Positions 1 to 13,618 of a stretch of 64,000 bases of DNA are shown piece by piece. The stretch is taken from assembly GCF_910592395.1 (NCBI RefSeq), contig NC_088310.1, positions 4,161,501 to 4,225,500 on the forward strand, given 5' to 3'. A program made the translations under genes and the position numbers. Origin of the DNA: Lineus longissimus (Eukaryota > Nemertea > Pilidiophora > Heteronemertea > Lineidae). Numbering within the stretch: position 1 is the first letter of the stretch; each line of letters begins with the position of its first letter. Under the pieces are notes generated by a model that saw only the letters and a program-made list of their open reading frames with translations, had not been told where the DNA came from and made no database searches.

Positions 1-376
1 TTGTTTTTTTCACATACATTGTTCTCGTGGTTTACGGAAAAGTAGGCCTAAAATGTTATAGTGTCTAAAAACAATATTCAGTTAATGGAATTACACTTTT
101 TTCCATTACTGCTTGCTTGATATTGCCCTAACAACTTTTTCATGAATCAATTTTGAGCATTATGTTTACAACGTAGTTATTATAGCACGAAATATGAGTC
201 TAAAATGCCAAATACTTGCAACTATTATGTTAATCACTGAAATCTTAGTGTACTAATTGCTCGCTATAAGCTAGGTTATTGCGCCCCTAAAACAACGTAC
301 TGACAGCGCTACCTCCCCGGAACTCAAACTTTAACGTGAGTTAATTGTAATCTGACTCTCTACATACCAAAGTGAT

Positions 377-532
377 TTATCTAGGAATACAGTTCAACTT
401 CACTGAAACTAATGGTGTGTTGAAATGTTTGATAAGTTCAATGAATCCTTCAATTCCTGTGATTTTCTTGGCGAACTTACGTCCGACAATGACACGTCGA
501 CCTTGACGTGTACCTGTAGGCTGTATTGCCAT
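377..532 (-). CDS. small unrecognised ORF or first exon (51 codons)
   Basis: A minus-strand ORF of 51 codons begins at an ATG in a favourable context (purine at -3, G at +4) and starts MAIQPTGTRQGRRVIVGRKF. It is rich in Arg and Lys and ends in a TAA. Seventeen codons in, the sequence reads GAC then GTAAGT, a consensus 5' splice site, so this may be the first coding exon of a gene running left out of the window, with only about 16 residues coding. It lies head to head with NDUFAF5, whose ATG is 370 bp away, so it could share that promoter. I do not recognise the protein. A chance ORF remains possible. Confidence 0.25.
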   Translation of the reverse strand: MAIQPTGTRQGRRVIVGRKFAKKITGIEGFIELIKHFNTPLVSVKLNCIPR

Positions 533-902
533 GTGTGTAAACATTTATCTTTTATCGGACGAAACTAGATGGGTATGCTTGCCTCTTGGCTTCTTCTCAT
601 TCATTGTCTGCGAAAAAGACAATTCTGAATATAATATGTTTGGTCCTATGAGGAGGAGGGGGGAATCATGGGCTTTGGGAATTGCCAAGGGGTGGTTAGG
701 AGTATCGCCACAACAACGTTGATATGATTACTCATCGTTTCAGCGGGCATGATTTGCAATTGCATTGGGACATCCAGTGACGCAGCAAAAAGTAGCGACG
801 CCGACGGTACTGTCAGAAGTAGCAAGAACTCGCAAAACGGGATCCTTGTTTGACTGGTGACTGGAGAGTAAAGTTACCAGGTGGTATTGTACTTATTCTA
901 GC
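533..902. promoter_or_regulatory. putative NDUFAF5 upstream/promoter region
   Basis: This is the 370 bp between the minus-strand ATG at 532 and the NDUFAF5 ATG at 903. It has CpG-containing stretches around 776-815 (TGACGCA, then AGCGACGCCGACGG) that stand out from the AT-rich surroundings, as expected for a housekeeping promoter. I see no convincing TATA box. The transcription start cannot be placed from sequence. Confidence 0.35.
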
Positions 903-3900
903 ATGAGGTATCCTGGTATGCATCCAGTATGTGTCAGTTTCTTTGGGAAATCGCATTTCATCCAATGTAGCAGACGAATTTTTCAAAGACTTTCTTCCAA
1001 GTCAAAGTGTTTAAAAGTAACTGATGAATTATCCTGCAAAGACAGTTGCAAGATACAAGCAAGACTGACTGCCAATACCAATACATTTTACTCCAGTATT
1101 AAACGGGGAGATTTGTCATTCATACCGAAGAGTTTTTCCAGTCGATTATTTCGGAAGCCACTCATAACTCCTCTGACAAGTTGTGCTCACAGACAATACT
1201 CGAATGACTCGACTAATAATGTCGTGATGGTTTTTGATAGAAAAACAAAGAAAATGCAGCGGAATACGACGGCAGAGCTAGAGAATTATGAAGTGTATGA
1301 TTACATCAAAGAGGAGATGGGTTACCGCATGTACGACAGGATATGTGACATTAAAAGGTAAAATGACTCCTCCCACGTTGACTTTCATGCTCAGCAATGA
1401 TTTATTGGTGACTATGAAATGCCATATGGTAATCATAACCACTGCCCCTGGAGTTTCATGATTGCACTGTAATGGAAGACTTCGCTATAGTATTAGATGA
1501 ACCACAAGGCACAAGAGGTGTCCAGGGCTGATTGTAGTTTGTCAAAACATGATGCAGCCTATCTGCAGTAACCATTATAACTTTTACTGTTTTAAGCCAT
1601 TTCAAATTATATTTGGTTGAAATTGGTTAGTCTTTATCACTGAATTCACTTTTGAAATTCTGTACATAATTTTATGTCAATTTGTATATGGGGTCTTGGC
1701 TCTCACAACATTTGGTTTTCCATAAGTAACACTTTGAGTAACGTTTGAATCTTCCAGGAAATTCAATGTTGCAGTTGATCTCGGTTGTGGAAGAGGCCAA
1801 GTGTCAAAACACATCCTTGAAGAGAATGTGGGAACATTATACATGTGTGATCATGCAGAACATGTCCTGGTAAGTCTGATTCCTAATGCAACTTTATACA
1901 TGTGCGATCATGCAGAAAAAACTCTTGGTAAGTCCTATTCCAAATGCAATACCTGATTCAGATTGTGAAAAGCATCACCATACCGGTATTCTCTTCTGTT
2001 ACCATTTTGGTCTGTGATGCCATGAACACTGCTGATGTGTCATTGCCTCACAAATAAAATTCATCCTAGTCTGAATAATGTTGACCCTGAACTATAAAAA
2101 ATTGATTATACTCTTCCAGGAGCAAGCAGTCACCTCCCCAGAAGTCCCAACACATAAACTTTGTGTGGATGAAGAATTCCTTCCATTCAACCATAATTCC
2201 CTGGATCTTCTGTTCAGCAGTTTAAGTCTTCATTGGGTGAATGATTTACCTGGTACATTCAAACAGGTTGGTATTCTTCTTCAATCTTCTTTACTATTTA
2301 AACTAGGAAGTGGAGTGACGACAACCCAGTTGGTAGAACTGATCTTCTCTAGGTTGTGAGCTTCATTTGTTGTGACGCAACAAAGGGCCAACACTACACT
2401 CATTCTGTACATGAATCTATTTGCATTACTTTCCTCATGACGTAACGCTAAGTGTATTCTAAACCTTTCTTCTTTAGATTCATAATTCTCTGAAACCAGA
2501 TGGAGCTTTTATTGGGTCGATGTTTGGTGGAGAGACATTGTTCGAGCTCCGAGTGTCACTTCAGCTTGCTGAACTAGAAAGAGAAGGGGTGAGTATTGAT
2601 GATTTTCTTTTCTTCTTGGTTTTTTGGTGCTGGCTTTCTTTGCAGTGCTACTGTTGAAATGCCTTCTCCCACCATGTGAATCATTCAAAATTTTAGTGTA
2701 ATTTGATTTTTTGATAACTTGATCCAGAATTGTGCACTGTGATGTGCAACTCTGCTTTCTGAGCTCACCTGCCTGAATAATACAATACTCCTATTCAATT
2801 TCAGGGTTTCGCACCACACATTTCCCCATTCACTGATAACACAGATCTCGGTAGCCTGCTGAACAGAGCAGGGTTTACTTTATTAACGATAGTAAGTGGT
2901 ATGATTTACATTAAGCCATATTGACATGTATTAGCGCTGCGTACACAGTGAAATGACAGAACCATAAGGCAAAGTGGTGCAAAGTCAAGGTACAGTTATC
3001 GCACCTGCATTGAAAACTGCTGGCAGTACATATTAACGCACACCGAGGCAAAAAAGTACTTGGGCTGTAATTGTACTGCCTGACCTTAGTTTTCGGTCTT
3101 GCAGTTCTTATATGATGTGCTGTGCCCCATGATCTATCACTTTGTCACAAGATTTAGTCACATATAATTGAAAATCATTAATCGATGGTCATTCATAAAA
3201 CCTATTTTCGGATTGCTTGCCTTGTAGTTGTACCAGCTGCTTTCCTTAGAGACAGAGTTCTTGTGATGTGATTAAGTCAGGGCCTACGAACCATTGTTAG
3301 AATTGACAAAGATTGTCTTGAACTCTGTTCATGAATCAGGAGCTCTCTATGATATTTGATCTTTTTTACAGGATGTAGATGAATTAGTTGTGAATTATCC
3401 CAGCATGTATGAACTGATGTGGGACTTAAAAGGCATGGGCGAAAGCAACTGTGCCTGGAATAGAAAATTACACCTTTCACGTGATACTACATTAGCTGCT
3501 GCTGCGATTTATAAAGGTATATGTGATTCAAGAGGTAGATTTGTGACATCTGCTCTGGACTGAGAAGTAGTTGCTTTTGGAGCTGCTTTGTTCTTTCCAC
3601 GTTGTAGTTCAGGGGTCTTCGAATCATTACCACTCCTATTAGTACGTCATTTATGATATTTTAAGCACACGTATGATCTTTGTTATTAAAGGTTGGTAGC
3701 TCTGCACGTTTATTACTTGTATTTTGACTCATTTCAGACATGTATGGTAATGAAGATGGAAGTGTTCCAGCCACTTTTCATATCTTGCACTTCATAGGAT
3801 GGAAGCCAGATCCATCACAAGTAAGTTGGGCTATTTCGAAAAGTTTCAGCTGAGTCCAAACTGGTTAATTTCAAATCAGCACTTAGAGCAGCTTTTTGAA

Positions 3901-4058
3901 ACCACAGATAGTTCTCTGTGGAGACAGTTCTCTGATGCCATTCTCTTATGTTTCAGCCAAAAGCAGCCAAGAGAGGAAGTGGTCAGATATCAATAAAGGA
4001 TCTTGGACGCTTGGATGAAATCATGAAAGAACATCCAGACGGCATTGATGAGAAATGA
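903..4058 (+). CDS. NDUFAF5: NDUFAF5, mitochondrial complex I assembly arginine hydroxylase
   Basis: Exons read as 903-1357, 1758-1869, 2120-2266, 2478-2588, 2805-2891, 3372-3516, 3738-3820 and 3957-4058, giving about 413 residues; all phases agree. The family hydroxylates an arginine of the complex I subunit NDUFS7 in the mitochondrial matrix, using a methyltransferase fold. The family pattern [11 protein letters not shown] ends exon 1. SAM-binding motif [10 protein letters not shown], is in exon 2. Also visible are [20 protein letters not shown] and LHWVNDLP (exon 3), [20 protein letters not shown] (exon 4), [13 protein letters not shown] (exon 5), [12 protein letters not shown] (exon 6) and [12 protein letters not shown] (exon 7). 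The N-terminus is about 70 residues longer than the human protein; it is basic and lacks acidic residues early on, fitting a mitochondrial presequence. ATG 903 is the first in frame, but 918 and 930 are alternatives. The end of exon 2 is repeated in intron 2. Confidence 0.95.
1835..1945 (+). repeat. tandem duplication of NDUFAF5 exon 2 tail plus 5' splice site
   Basis: About 57 bp covering the end of exon 2 and its GTAAGT donor (from about 1838) recurs immediately downstream: TATACATGTGTGATCATGCA is matched by TATACATGTGCGATCATGCA. A second GTAAGT lies at 1928, 58 bp after the first at 1870. The copies differ by a few substitutions and one extra A before the second donor. Confidence 0.85.
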
Positions 4059-4234
4059 TGCTCACAAATGGGAGAGCTGGACGTCTTTATTTCATCATGG
4101 TTGTCAAGTTTTTGGCATAGTGGGCAAAAATCCCCCCTTTTGGATGTTACATAAGGATTAATGTGATTTGGTGAATTTTGTCTAGAATTGTACATGCAGT
4201 CCATTGTATTTATACAGTGGTTGATTTATATCAA

Positions 4235-4240
4235 AATAAA
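4235..4240 (+). terminator. candidate NDUFAF5 poly(A) signal
   Basis: A canonical AATAAA hexamer lies 177 bp after the NDUFAF5 stop codon, just before the repeat array begins. Confidence 0.6.
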
Positions 4241-4309
4241 ACATGGTGACTCACATACACTGGCAGTTTCTTTAGATTATCTGTTCAATAAGACTGGTAC
4301 TCACATATC

Positions 4310-4790
4310 TGAGCATAGTACCAAGAGAGGCACTTCATTATATCTGAGGGTGGCACCAAGAGAGTTACTCTCTTATCCTACCAAGAATGGTGCCAAGAAA
4401 GCCACACTCTTCTCTGAGGTCTGTGCCAAGTCGGGCACTGCTTCCCTTATCCAAGACTCTGCAAAGATGGGGCACTTCCTGCCTAAAAAGAAAGGCAAAT
4501 CCTAATCTAGGGATGGTGCTAAGAGAGGCACTTGTTCATCCCGGTACTAGCCTGCTTTGTACATGTACATCCAGTAAGATGCCAAGGCAGGCACTCTTTA
4601 TCTGCGGATGATGCCAAGGCATTCACTTCCTTAGCTACGGACGATGCCAAGCAGGGCACTTTCTCATCTAGGAAAGCAAAGACAAGTACTCTGCCTTATC
4701 TAAGAAAAATGCCAAGATAGGCACTCTCTCTCATCCAGGAAGACCGTACTCCCCTCGCATAATAGGTAGATAGATGCCAAGACAGGCAGT
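4310..4790. repeat. degenerate minisatellite (TGCCAAG..GGCACT units)
   Basis: About a dozen diverged units of roughly 33-50 bp, each built round TGCCAAGANAGGCACT followed by a pyrimidine-rich CTTATC-type spacer. Clear units start near 4318, 4351, 4425, 4519, 4577, 4611, 4643, 4708 and 4771. Each core can form a small stem (TGCC with GGCA). Overlapping ORFs here are products of the repeat and have no known protein features. Confidence 0.75.
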
Positions 4791-5072
4791 TCAGGCTCAA
4801 ATCTAGGGTAGTTGGCGTCTCCATGCATACAGCACTGATATCTGTCCAATACACATCCTTTTCCATTTTGTCATTGAATTCACCAGTCCTGCATACATGT
4901 ACATGTACATAATCTGGAGAAAGTTAGCCATTAGATGCTGGGTCATCAACATGACCATTCAAGGCATTGTGACCGAGATTTGAGTCTCAGCCTTGTCCTA
5001 CATGTATTGTCAAGGTGCTTTCTTTAATGTCAAACCAACAAACAAAGATCAACCAAGAAATGTTCACATGTG
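4791..5072. other. spacer between NDUFAF5 and PSMC4
   Basis: AT-rich intergenic DNA with ACATGTACATGTAC words near 4895-4909. No coding signal or RNA gene was seen. Confidence 0.5.
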
Positions 5073-5078
5073 TTTATT
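5073..5078 (-). terminator. candidate PSMC4 poly(A) signal
   Basis: TTTATT on the plus strand is AATAAA on the minus strand, about 400 bp beyond the PSMC4 stop codon. It is the first good hexamer I see in that direction. Confidence 0.45.
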
Positions 5079-5475
5079 AGTTTGAATAGCTGGTTCACAA
5101 AATTATTACAGGGTGTAATACATTGACACTGAATTGGAGAATCGAAGATCCCAGACTCACTGATGACAATACAGACATCATCCAGTTCAAGAATTACTCG
5201 ACCTGAATTGTCTTATCTCATATAATCATCCACATAGCCTGGTGGCTCCTGGGAATGTTTCTATTACACTGTGCAAACCTCTTAATAAAGACCTCAGCTT
5301 GTTACAATAGGAACAATCAACATGAAACAAATTTTATAGATTCAAATTTTAAACACTTTCAGTATTGGTGACAACAAATTCAGTCGGCCCATAGTTGATA
5401 CAAACTTGGGCATTTACATGTACATGTATAGGGAACTGATTTTATGACAGAAACCAAGAGGATCGTGCCTTGAGT

Positions 5476-8196
<2,721 letters not shown>

Positions 8197-8332
8197 CTTG
8201 GAAATTCGCGGAAGTGACGCATTCTGGGAAGGAAACAAAAGAGCAGCATATCAAGAACTGACACATCATGCACAGTCATGACGATGACAGTAGACTTGAG
8301 TTTCTCGCTGTAAAGACCAGTTGCTTTCAAGG
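8197..8332. promoter_or_regulatory. bidirectional PSMC4/ADPGK promoter
   Basis: Only 136 bp separate the two start codons, so both 5' UTRs and the core promoter must lie here, or a transcript starts inside the neighbouring gene. The segment holds GCGGAAGTGACG at 8208-8219, an ETS/GABP-type site (CGGAAG) fused to a CRE/ATF-like TGACG, followed by ATTCTGGGAA. ETS plus CRE pairs are common in animal bidirectional housekeeping promoters. No TATA box is obvious. Confidence 0.6.
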
Positions 8333-11300
8333 ATGACTTCTGCAAAAGCTGGTTTATTTTTGCCCGTATTTATTATACTTCTTGCTTACCTGTACAGCAG
8401 ACGAACTGACAATGTTCTCAGGGAAAGATTAGATCAGGTTTTGGACGGTTTGCTGAGGGCAGAAAAAAAAGTTTCTGTTGCCCCAAAAACAAAAGTTGCT
8501 GTTGGATTTGGTGGGTGCATGGATGTGTTTGTAAATGCCACACAATTTCTGCAGAGGTTTGGTGCTGTTCCCCCCGAAAGCCCAGCACATCACGATGTCG
8601 TCAGAGATCAAGAGGGCCTGGAAGAGGTGTTTGCATACTTCTTCAGAAGCGGAGCTGCTGCTGAGTAAGTTTGTTTTCCCAGTGTGCCTCCACTTCACTT
8701 CCAGTGTGATCCAATGCCCTCTCCAAGTATTGTCGCAGATAAGACACAAAGAAAGTATCTTATTATCTGTTTTCCCGATAGTTTTTATAGTTTTTCCTCA
8801 GCGTATCTTCCTGTTTTTTATGGTTATTTTATTGTGCATGAATTGTTCATTGGCAGTGATAGTGTTGCACCGTCTGTCTTTTCCCAGTGGGCATTTTCAA
8901 GTGTTATCTTTCAGTGTCTCCCAGTGGACAAGAAAATCACTCTGGGAGATCCAGTGTAAAATCTCTAGAATGAATTCGTAAAGCTGCCTATCCTCTTTAT
9001 AATTGCAGAATGATGGAAGTCAAGATCTCGTACCTCTATTAAGAGGAAATGTAAAACTAAAAATTTGTCTTTATGAAATGAGGAACTCTTTTTTCAGGAG
9101 ATTTGTAAGTGATGAAAACCTCTTCAAGAAAGTTGTAGAATTTACAAAATCTATGCCTCATGCTCGGTGGACAATGGGAGGGAATGCACCAGTCATGGCC
9201 AATCGATTTGCAAGCGAAGGCTTCGAAGTTTTCCTCGGCGCCAAGTCGACGAAAAACACAAAGAAATATGTACATGCGGGTGTGACAGGTGCGTGAAGAA
9301 GTGAGAACGCAGACTTTTGATAAATTCCTGTAAAATGGTAATAAACTAGTGTTTTCTGTATCGAAATGTCAAAGTACATCACGCAGAATGTTTTGCCATT
9401 GCTGCCACTTGCCAGTTGCACCTCTCACTGGTATTGTTCACTGTGACTGTACATACTGTTTCAGTTTCGTGACTTCATTGAATACATACTTAGACATAGT
9501 TTTGTTCAAAAAATCAGGGCTCCCAGTGCTTTGGTTATAAATAGGGTGTAGCATTGTTAAGGCCCCGGACATGTTGTGATCTAAAATATGATATATCAAC
9601 AAAAAAATATGTCTGCTTTTAAAGTCTACTCTTGGGTATAGTTCTTTCGACCAACTTCGATCTTGATTTTTTCTTGCAGCTGTTGGAGGTGATCAGGAAC
9701 ATGATGATGTACACTTTGTCATGGAGTACGATGTCGGAGATATCTGGGGGAAATATACTGCCACAAGAGCAAATAGGTAATTAAAAAAAGATCAATAAAA
9801 AAGGCACAACTTTGATTGATCGTCGTTTGTCCATTGGTTGATTAAATCTGGTATTTTCATGCAACTGAGATGACATGTTGTTATGGTGTCTGTGTTGGCA
9901 GAGAGAGTATCTTTCGATCGGCTCCGAGCATGGCTTGTGTAAAATAGAACAGTTGAACACAATTTGCAACTCGCCCTCTCTGTCCTTTGCAGGTTTATTA
10001 TCCACAGTGACGACTCCAATCCGACAATCAGTGCCTTGGAGAACTTTGCTGATGCTCTGAAAGGACAGTCCATTGATCTACTTGTTGTTGGTGGGCTGCA
10101 GATGCTGGACAACTTCCCTTTCAGAACTGGTACGGTAACAATGCAAAAGACAAGTTTGGTTATGATTGTGAGAGCAACAATTTGAAAATTAGTTTGGCTT
10201 GACAGAAGTTTTTCAATGTTTTGTGGAGTAACTTTTCTTGACGAGCCTACCTCGGAATTCACAGATTTATAACTTGGCTAAAAAACATGCCCAGGCAAGG
10301 ATCAAGACCAGGCAACATGACTGATTGCCAATTGACAGTCACAAACTTTCTAACAGTTTGACCACAGGGCCAAGATAATCTGATTGTGATGCCTAGATGT
10401 CTAAATTAAGATCATCTGGCCCAGTTTTCTAACCCTAAGTTGACAAAATAAACTTGTCCCCTTTTCTTATCTTTGATTTACTGGTTTTGGAAAACTTGAA
10501 TGAGCTCTATTGTGAATTAGTATGAACCAGTTATTTTGGAGAGGGGATCCCTTTCAGAATGGAGATCATGGACAATGGGAGGGAATGCACCAGTCATGGC
10601 CAACGAACCAACGAACCAATAAAATAGAAAATAACTTTTTACTTTCCTTTGTCATGATCTTATCATTTAAAAATGCATGGCCTACAATATCTACTCTCGC
10701 AAATAAAACACGCAAAATCTATATTTAACACGTGCCTGTTATATGTATCATTTGATTTTGTCTGCTTTAGATTAAATCAATCGAATAACATCAATTCACT
10801 CCTGCAGCAGGTGTTCATAACATTATTCAGAATGTGCCTTGTCATGATTTAAACAGATGGCTTCTGACAGAAATATTCATACTGAGGGTTTAGTTATACT
10901 GTTACTGTGTTAGATGCATCATAAAATACATTATTTTTATCAAGAATATTATACAGATTTACAAATGAACTGCTACAATATGTGTATAACTAAGGATGAA
11001 TGTCTTCCCCAATTCTCTAGAGAAGGGCATAAATATAGTGTTTGATGCACACTAAACAGTATAGTGTTTGTATTTTAAGGTGAGAGACAGACGAGACTGA
11101 AGAAACTAGATGACTTCTTAGCAGCCGTCCCCAAGAAAACCATGATACATTTTGAAATGGCATCATTCACAGAGGAAGCCTTACTCCAGGATCTTGGCAA
11201 ACACGTCCTTCCGTACTCTGATTCCTTGGGAGCCAACGAACAGGAATTGCCAAATTTATACAGTGTTCTGACCGGTGGTAAGATTGTGTTACTCTCAGAT

Positions 11301-11747
11301 AGCAATCCCAGACTTGCGGTTGTCCTAGATCAAATGCGGGCTGTTTTCCGCGCTCTGCGCGAACGAAAACCTGGAAAAAATCAACGAAGGGTAACAAGAT
11401 TACATATCCATACATTGGCCTATCAGGTCATTCTGACAGTCAAGGGATCGAGTTGGAAGAACACCATGTCTGCCGCAGCGAAAGCCGCTCTCACTGCGCA
11501 CCGTCACACATGCGGGAAACTCGATATTGATACAAATGATGCGCGAATGATCATGGACGATTCTTTCGCTACGAGCAAGAACCAGGGAAGTAGGAGGATT
11601 AGTCTTGATAATAACCGTCCCGTTTCCTGTTGGGATGAGGAAAATTATGAGATTTGTGTTGCGCCAGTACTTGTTTGTACAAAGATTCTGCAAACTGCTG
11701 GTGGAGGAGATAATATATCCTCTGCTGGTTTGGTACTTCAGATTTGA
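8333..11747 (+). CDS. ADPGK: ADP-dependent glucokinase
   Basis: Exons 8333-8664, 9098-9288, 9680-9776, 9993-10129 and 11080-11747 join in phase to 474 residues; human ADPGK has about 497. The enzyme phosphorylates glucose with ADP as donor and is ER-associated in animals. Residues about 7-19 (GLFLPVFIILLAY) are a hydrophobic N-terminal anchor followed by YSRR. Family landmarks: VAVGFGGCMDVFVN (start of the ribokinase-like fold), TMGGNAPVMANRF (substrate-binding GGNA), VHFVMEYDVGD, RFIIHSDDSNPTISALENF, MIHFEMASFT, DSLGANEQELPNLYSVLTGG (NEQE motif), and near the end TAGGGDNISSAGL, whose GXGD aspartate is the expected catalytic base. The long last exon carries the last 45% of the protein. Intron 4 contains a copied piece of exon 2. 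Confidence 0.96.
10569..10603 (+). repeat. copy of ADPGK exon 2 fragment inside intron 4
   Basis: 35 bases of exon 2 (9168-9202), coding the conserved WTMGGNAPVMA segment, recur without change in intron 4 in the same orientation. The neighbouring CCCTTTCAGAA at about 10549 also resembles the end of exon 4 (about 10116). Splice sites and an open frame around the copy are absent. Confidence 0.85.
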
Positions 11748-13078
11748 AGTTAACATCATTACATGCAAATTGTGAATGTTTAAAATTTATAAAGTGTTGT
11801 TGAGGTGCACTCACCATCAACATCGTCTTGGTCCTGGCTTTAGGGGTCTTCGCTGTAGTTGATGCTCAATCATGTTGGGATGCTTGTTTTATGCAATTTG
11901 TCATGGTGCCAGAATTAATTGTATTTTCAAATCAAATGGAAGTTGCTTATCAACAAAATATACTCTGAATTTTACATGAATGAATTTTGCATTAAACTCT
12001 TTGCTGGTGCAATGGCACTCACCGCACATTAAAGGTCACTAAATGTATACAAAAATGTTTAACCGATGTTACATGTTTAAGTCTGACTGAGACATGGTGC
12101 TCTTTGATGTGAACTTCTCATGATCCAGGTCAGGAGAGAATCCTTGTGATATCATGTATATACTTTTTGGCAGCAGATGTACTTCAGAGAGTAAAATATA
12201 TGGTGTTTGAAAAACAAACTTTCTCTTGTCCTTTCAAAGTTTCTTTCAAGGACAGCAAGTGGTGGAGAACCATGACATTGTACATGAGACATCATAATGA
12301 TCATCATTAGTCGTAGAGAACTGAGGTGACTACATGTAAGTTGCCACCAGCGACTTCAGTCAATCGAGAGGGCACAGATATTCTAGTCGGTGCCAAAATT
12401 GCAGAATTCTGTCAGTAGACCTCAGATGGGAGGCTCAACCAGCGCTACAATCTGAGCATTTCTGACCGGTCCCCATTTTAATCTGGGTGGAGTAAGGATC
12501 AGTTAAGACAACAAGACCTGTCTAGAATCATTCTGGCTCTGGGGTCGGAACCAGGGATCAAGTTATTCCACTATCAGATGAGAGAGAAGTGCGCGTGGCA
12601 TTGGCTACATCCTGAACTTCAGCCCAACAATGCACCAACGACCGAGCTCAGTAACGTGTGCAAGGGAGGACTGGATTTTCGAGGATGCATCAACCATCAA
12701 CTTCAAATGTTCTGCTTGATCAGCTAAGCACGTGTCCTGCAGTCAGTTAATAGAGGACAACTGAACTGGTCTTGTATGAAAACATCATTTTTATTGAAAC
12801 AAGGCAATAGATACAATCCAATTATGGCTTATAGATTGAATCTATACTTGTTGTGAGGACAGGAGACAAGTTTTTTAGGGCAAGTGTACAAGGAGAAAAT
12901 GTCAGGAGGGCAGAGGGGATCAAGGAGGAGACGAAATCATTTTGTCTTTTCCAACTTTTGGTTTTTGAGATGATCCCGTAGCTTGCGTGCTCCGAGTCTG
13001 AATGTTCCTTTAAAATATGAGCAAGTGGCCTTGAACTCAAAGAAAATAGCAAGCACAATACTGGTATATAAATAATTT
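11748..13078. other. convergent 3' flanks of ADPGK and EEF1G
   Basis: This is probably the ADPGK 3' UTR (an ATTAAA hexamer lies near 11991) followed by spacer. A TTTATT at 12790-12795 could serve as a distal EEF1G poly(A) signal. I see no convincing gene; the ORFs here are short and lack any recognised motif. Confidence 0.5.
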
Positions 13079-13084
13079 TTTATT
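13079..13084 (-). terminator. candidate EEF1G poly(A) signal
   Basis: AATAAA on the minus strand, about 535 bp after the EEF1G stop codon at 13619. A second copy lies at 12790-12795. Confidence 0.4.
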
Positions 13085-13618
13085 TTTCTCTTCACTCAGC
13101 ACATCAGGATAGATCCAATTGCCATCAACTGGATGCACATTTCTTAGCACGTTTTATGTAAGTGACAGCTGCCTGCCATCGCAATAAACACAAGGTTATA
13201 GGTAAAGTTTTAATATTTAATGTGACACATTTATGGCCCACATGATAAGGTCCAGTACACTGTAGCATCAAGTACCAAAATGAAGAGACTAAGAGTCATC
13301 TTTACAGGATGTTATACATTGTGTAATTAATCACCGAGGCGATTCAAAGGCACTCCTTTCAGTTCCTGGCCAATACATCAAGAGTGCCAACTTTATAGTT
13401 CAGAATTGCAGCCATGAAATTTGCACCAAGGTATTCGCCTCTTGCAAACTAAACCCAAAACCATTGGGCAATATTCTGTAAAATTGTCCACAATACTTGG
13501 CTTTGGTGAGCACAAATTACTTAAAATTGCTTAACTAAGATGGATATTGACAGAAACAGGATAATTTAGTTGGTTGGTATTATTGTAGAGTTCTCCGTAA
13601 GTTGCATTCTGAATTAAT

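Noticed and set aside
4188-4505. 105-codon ORF with repeated Lys-rich units
   Set aside because: It is the translation of the minisatellite, which shifts frame between units.
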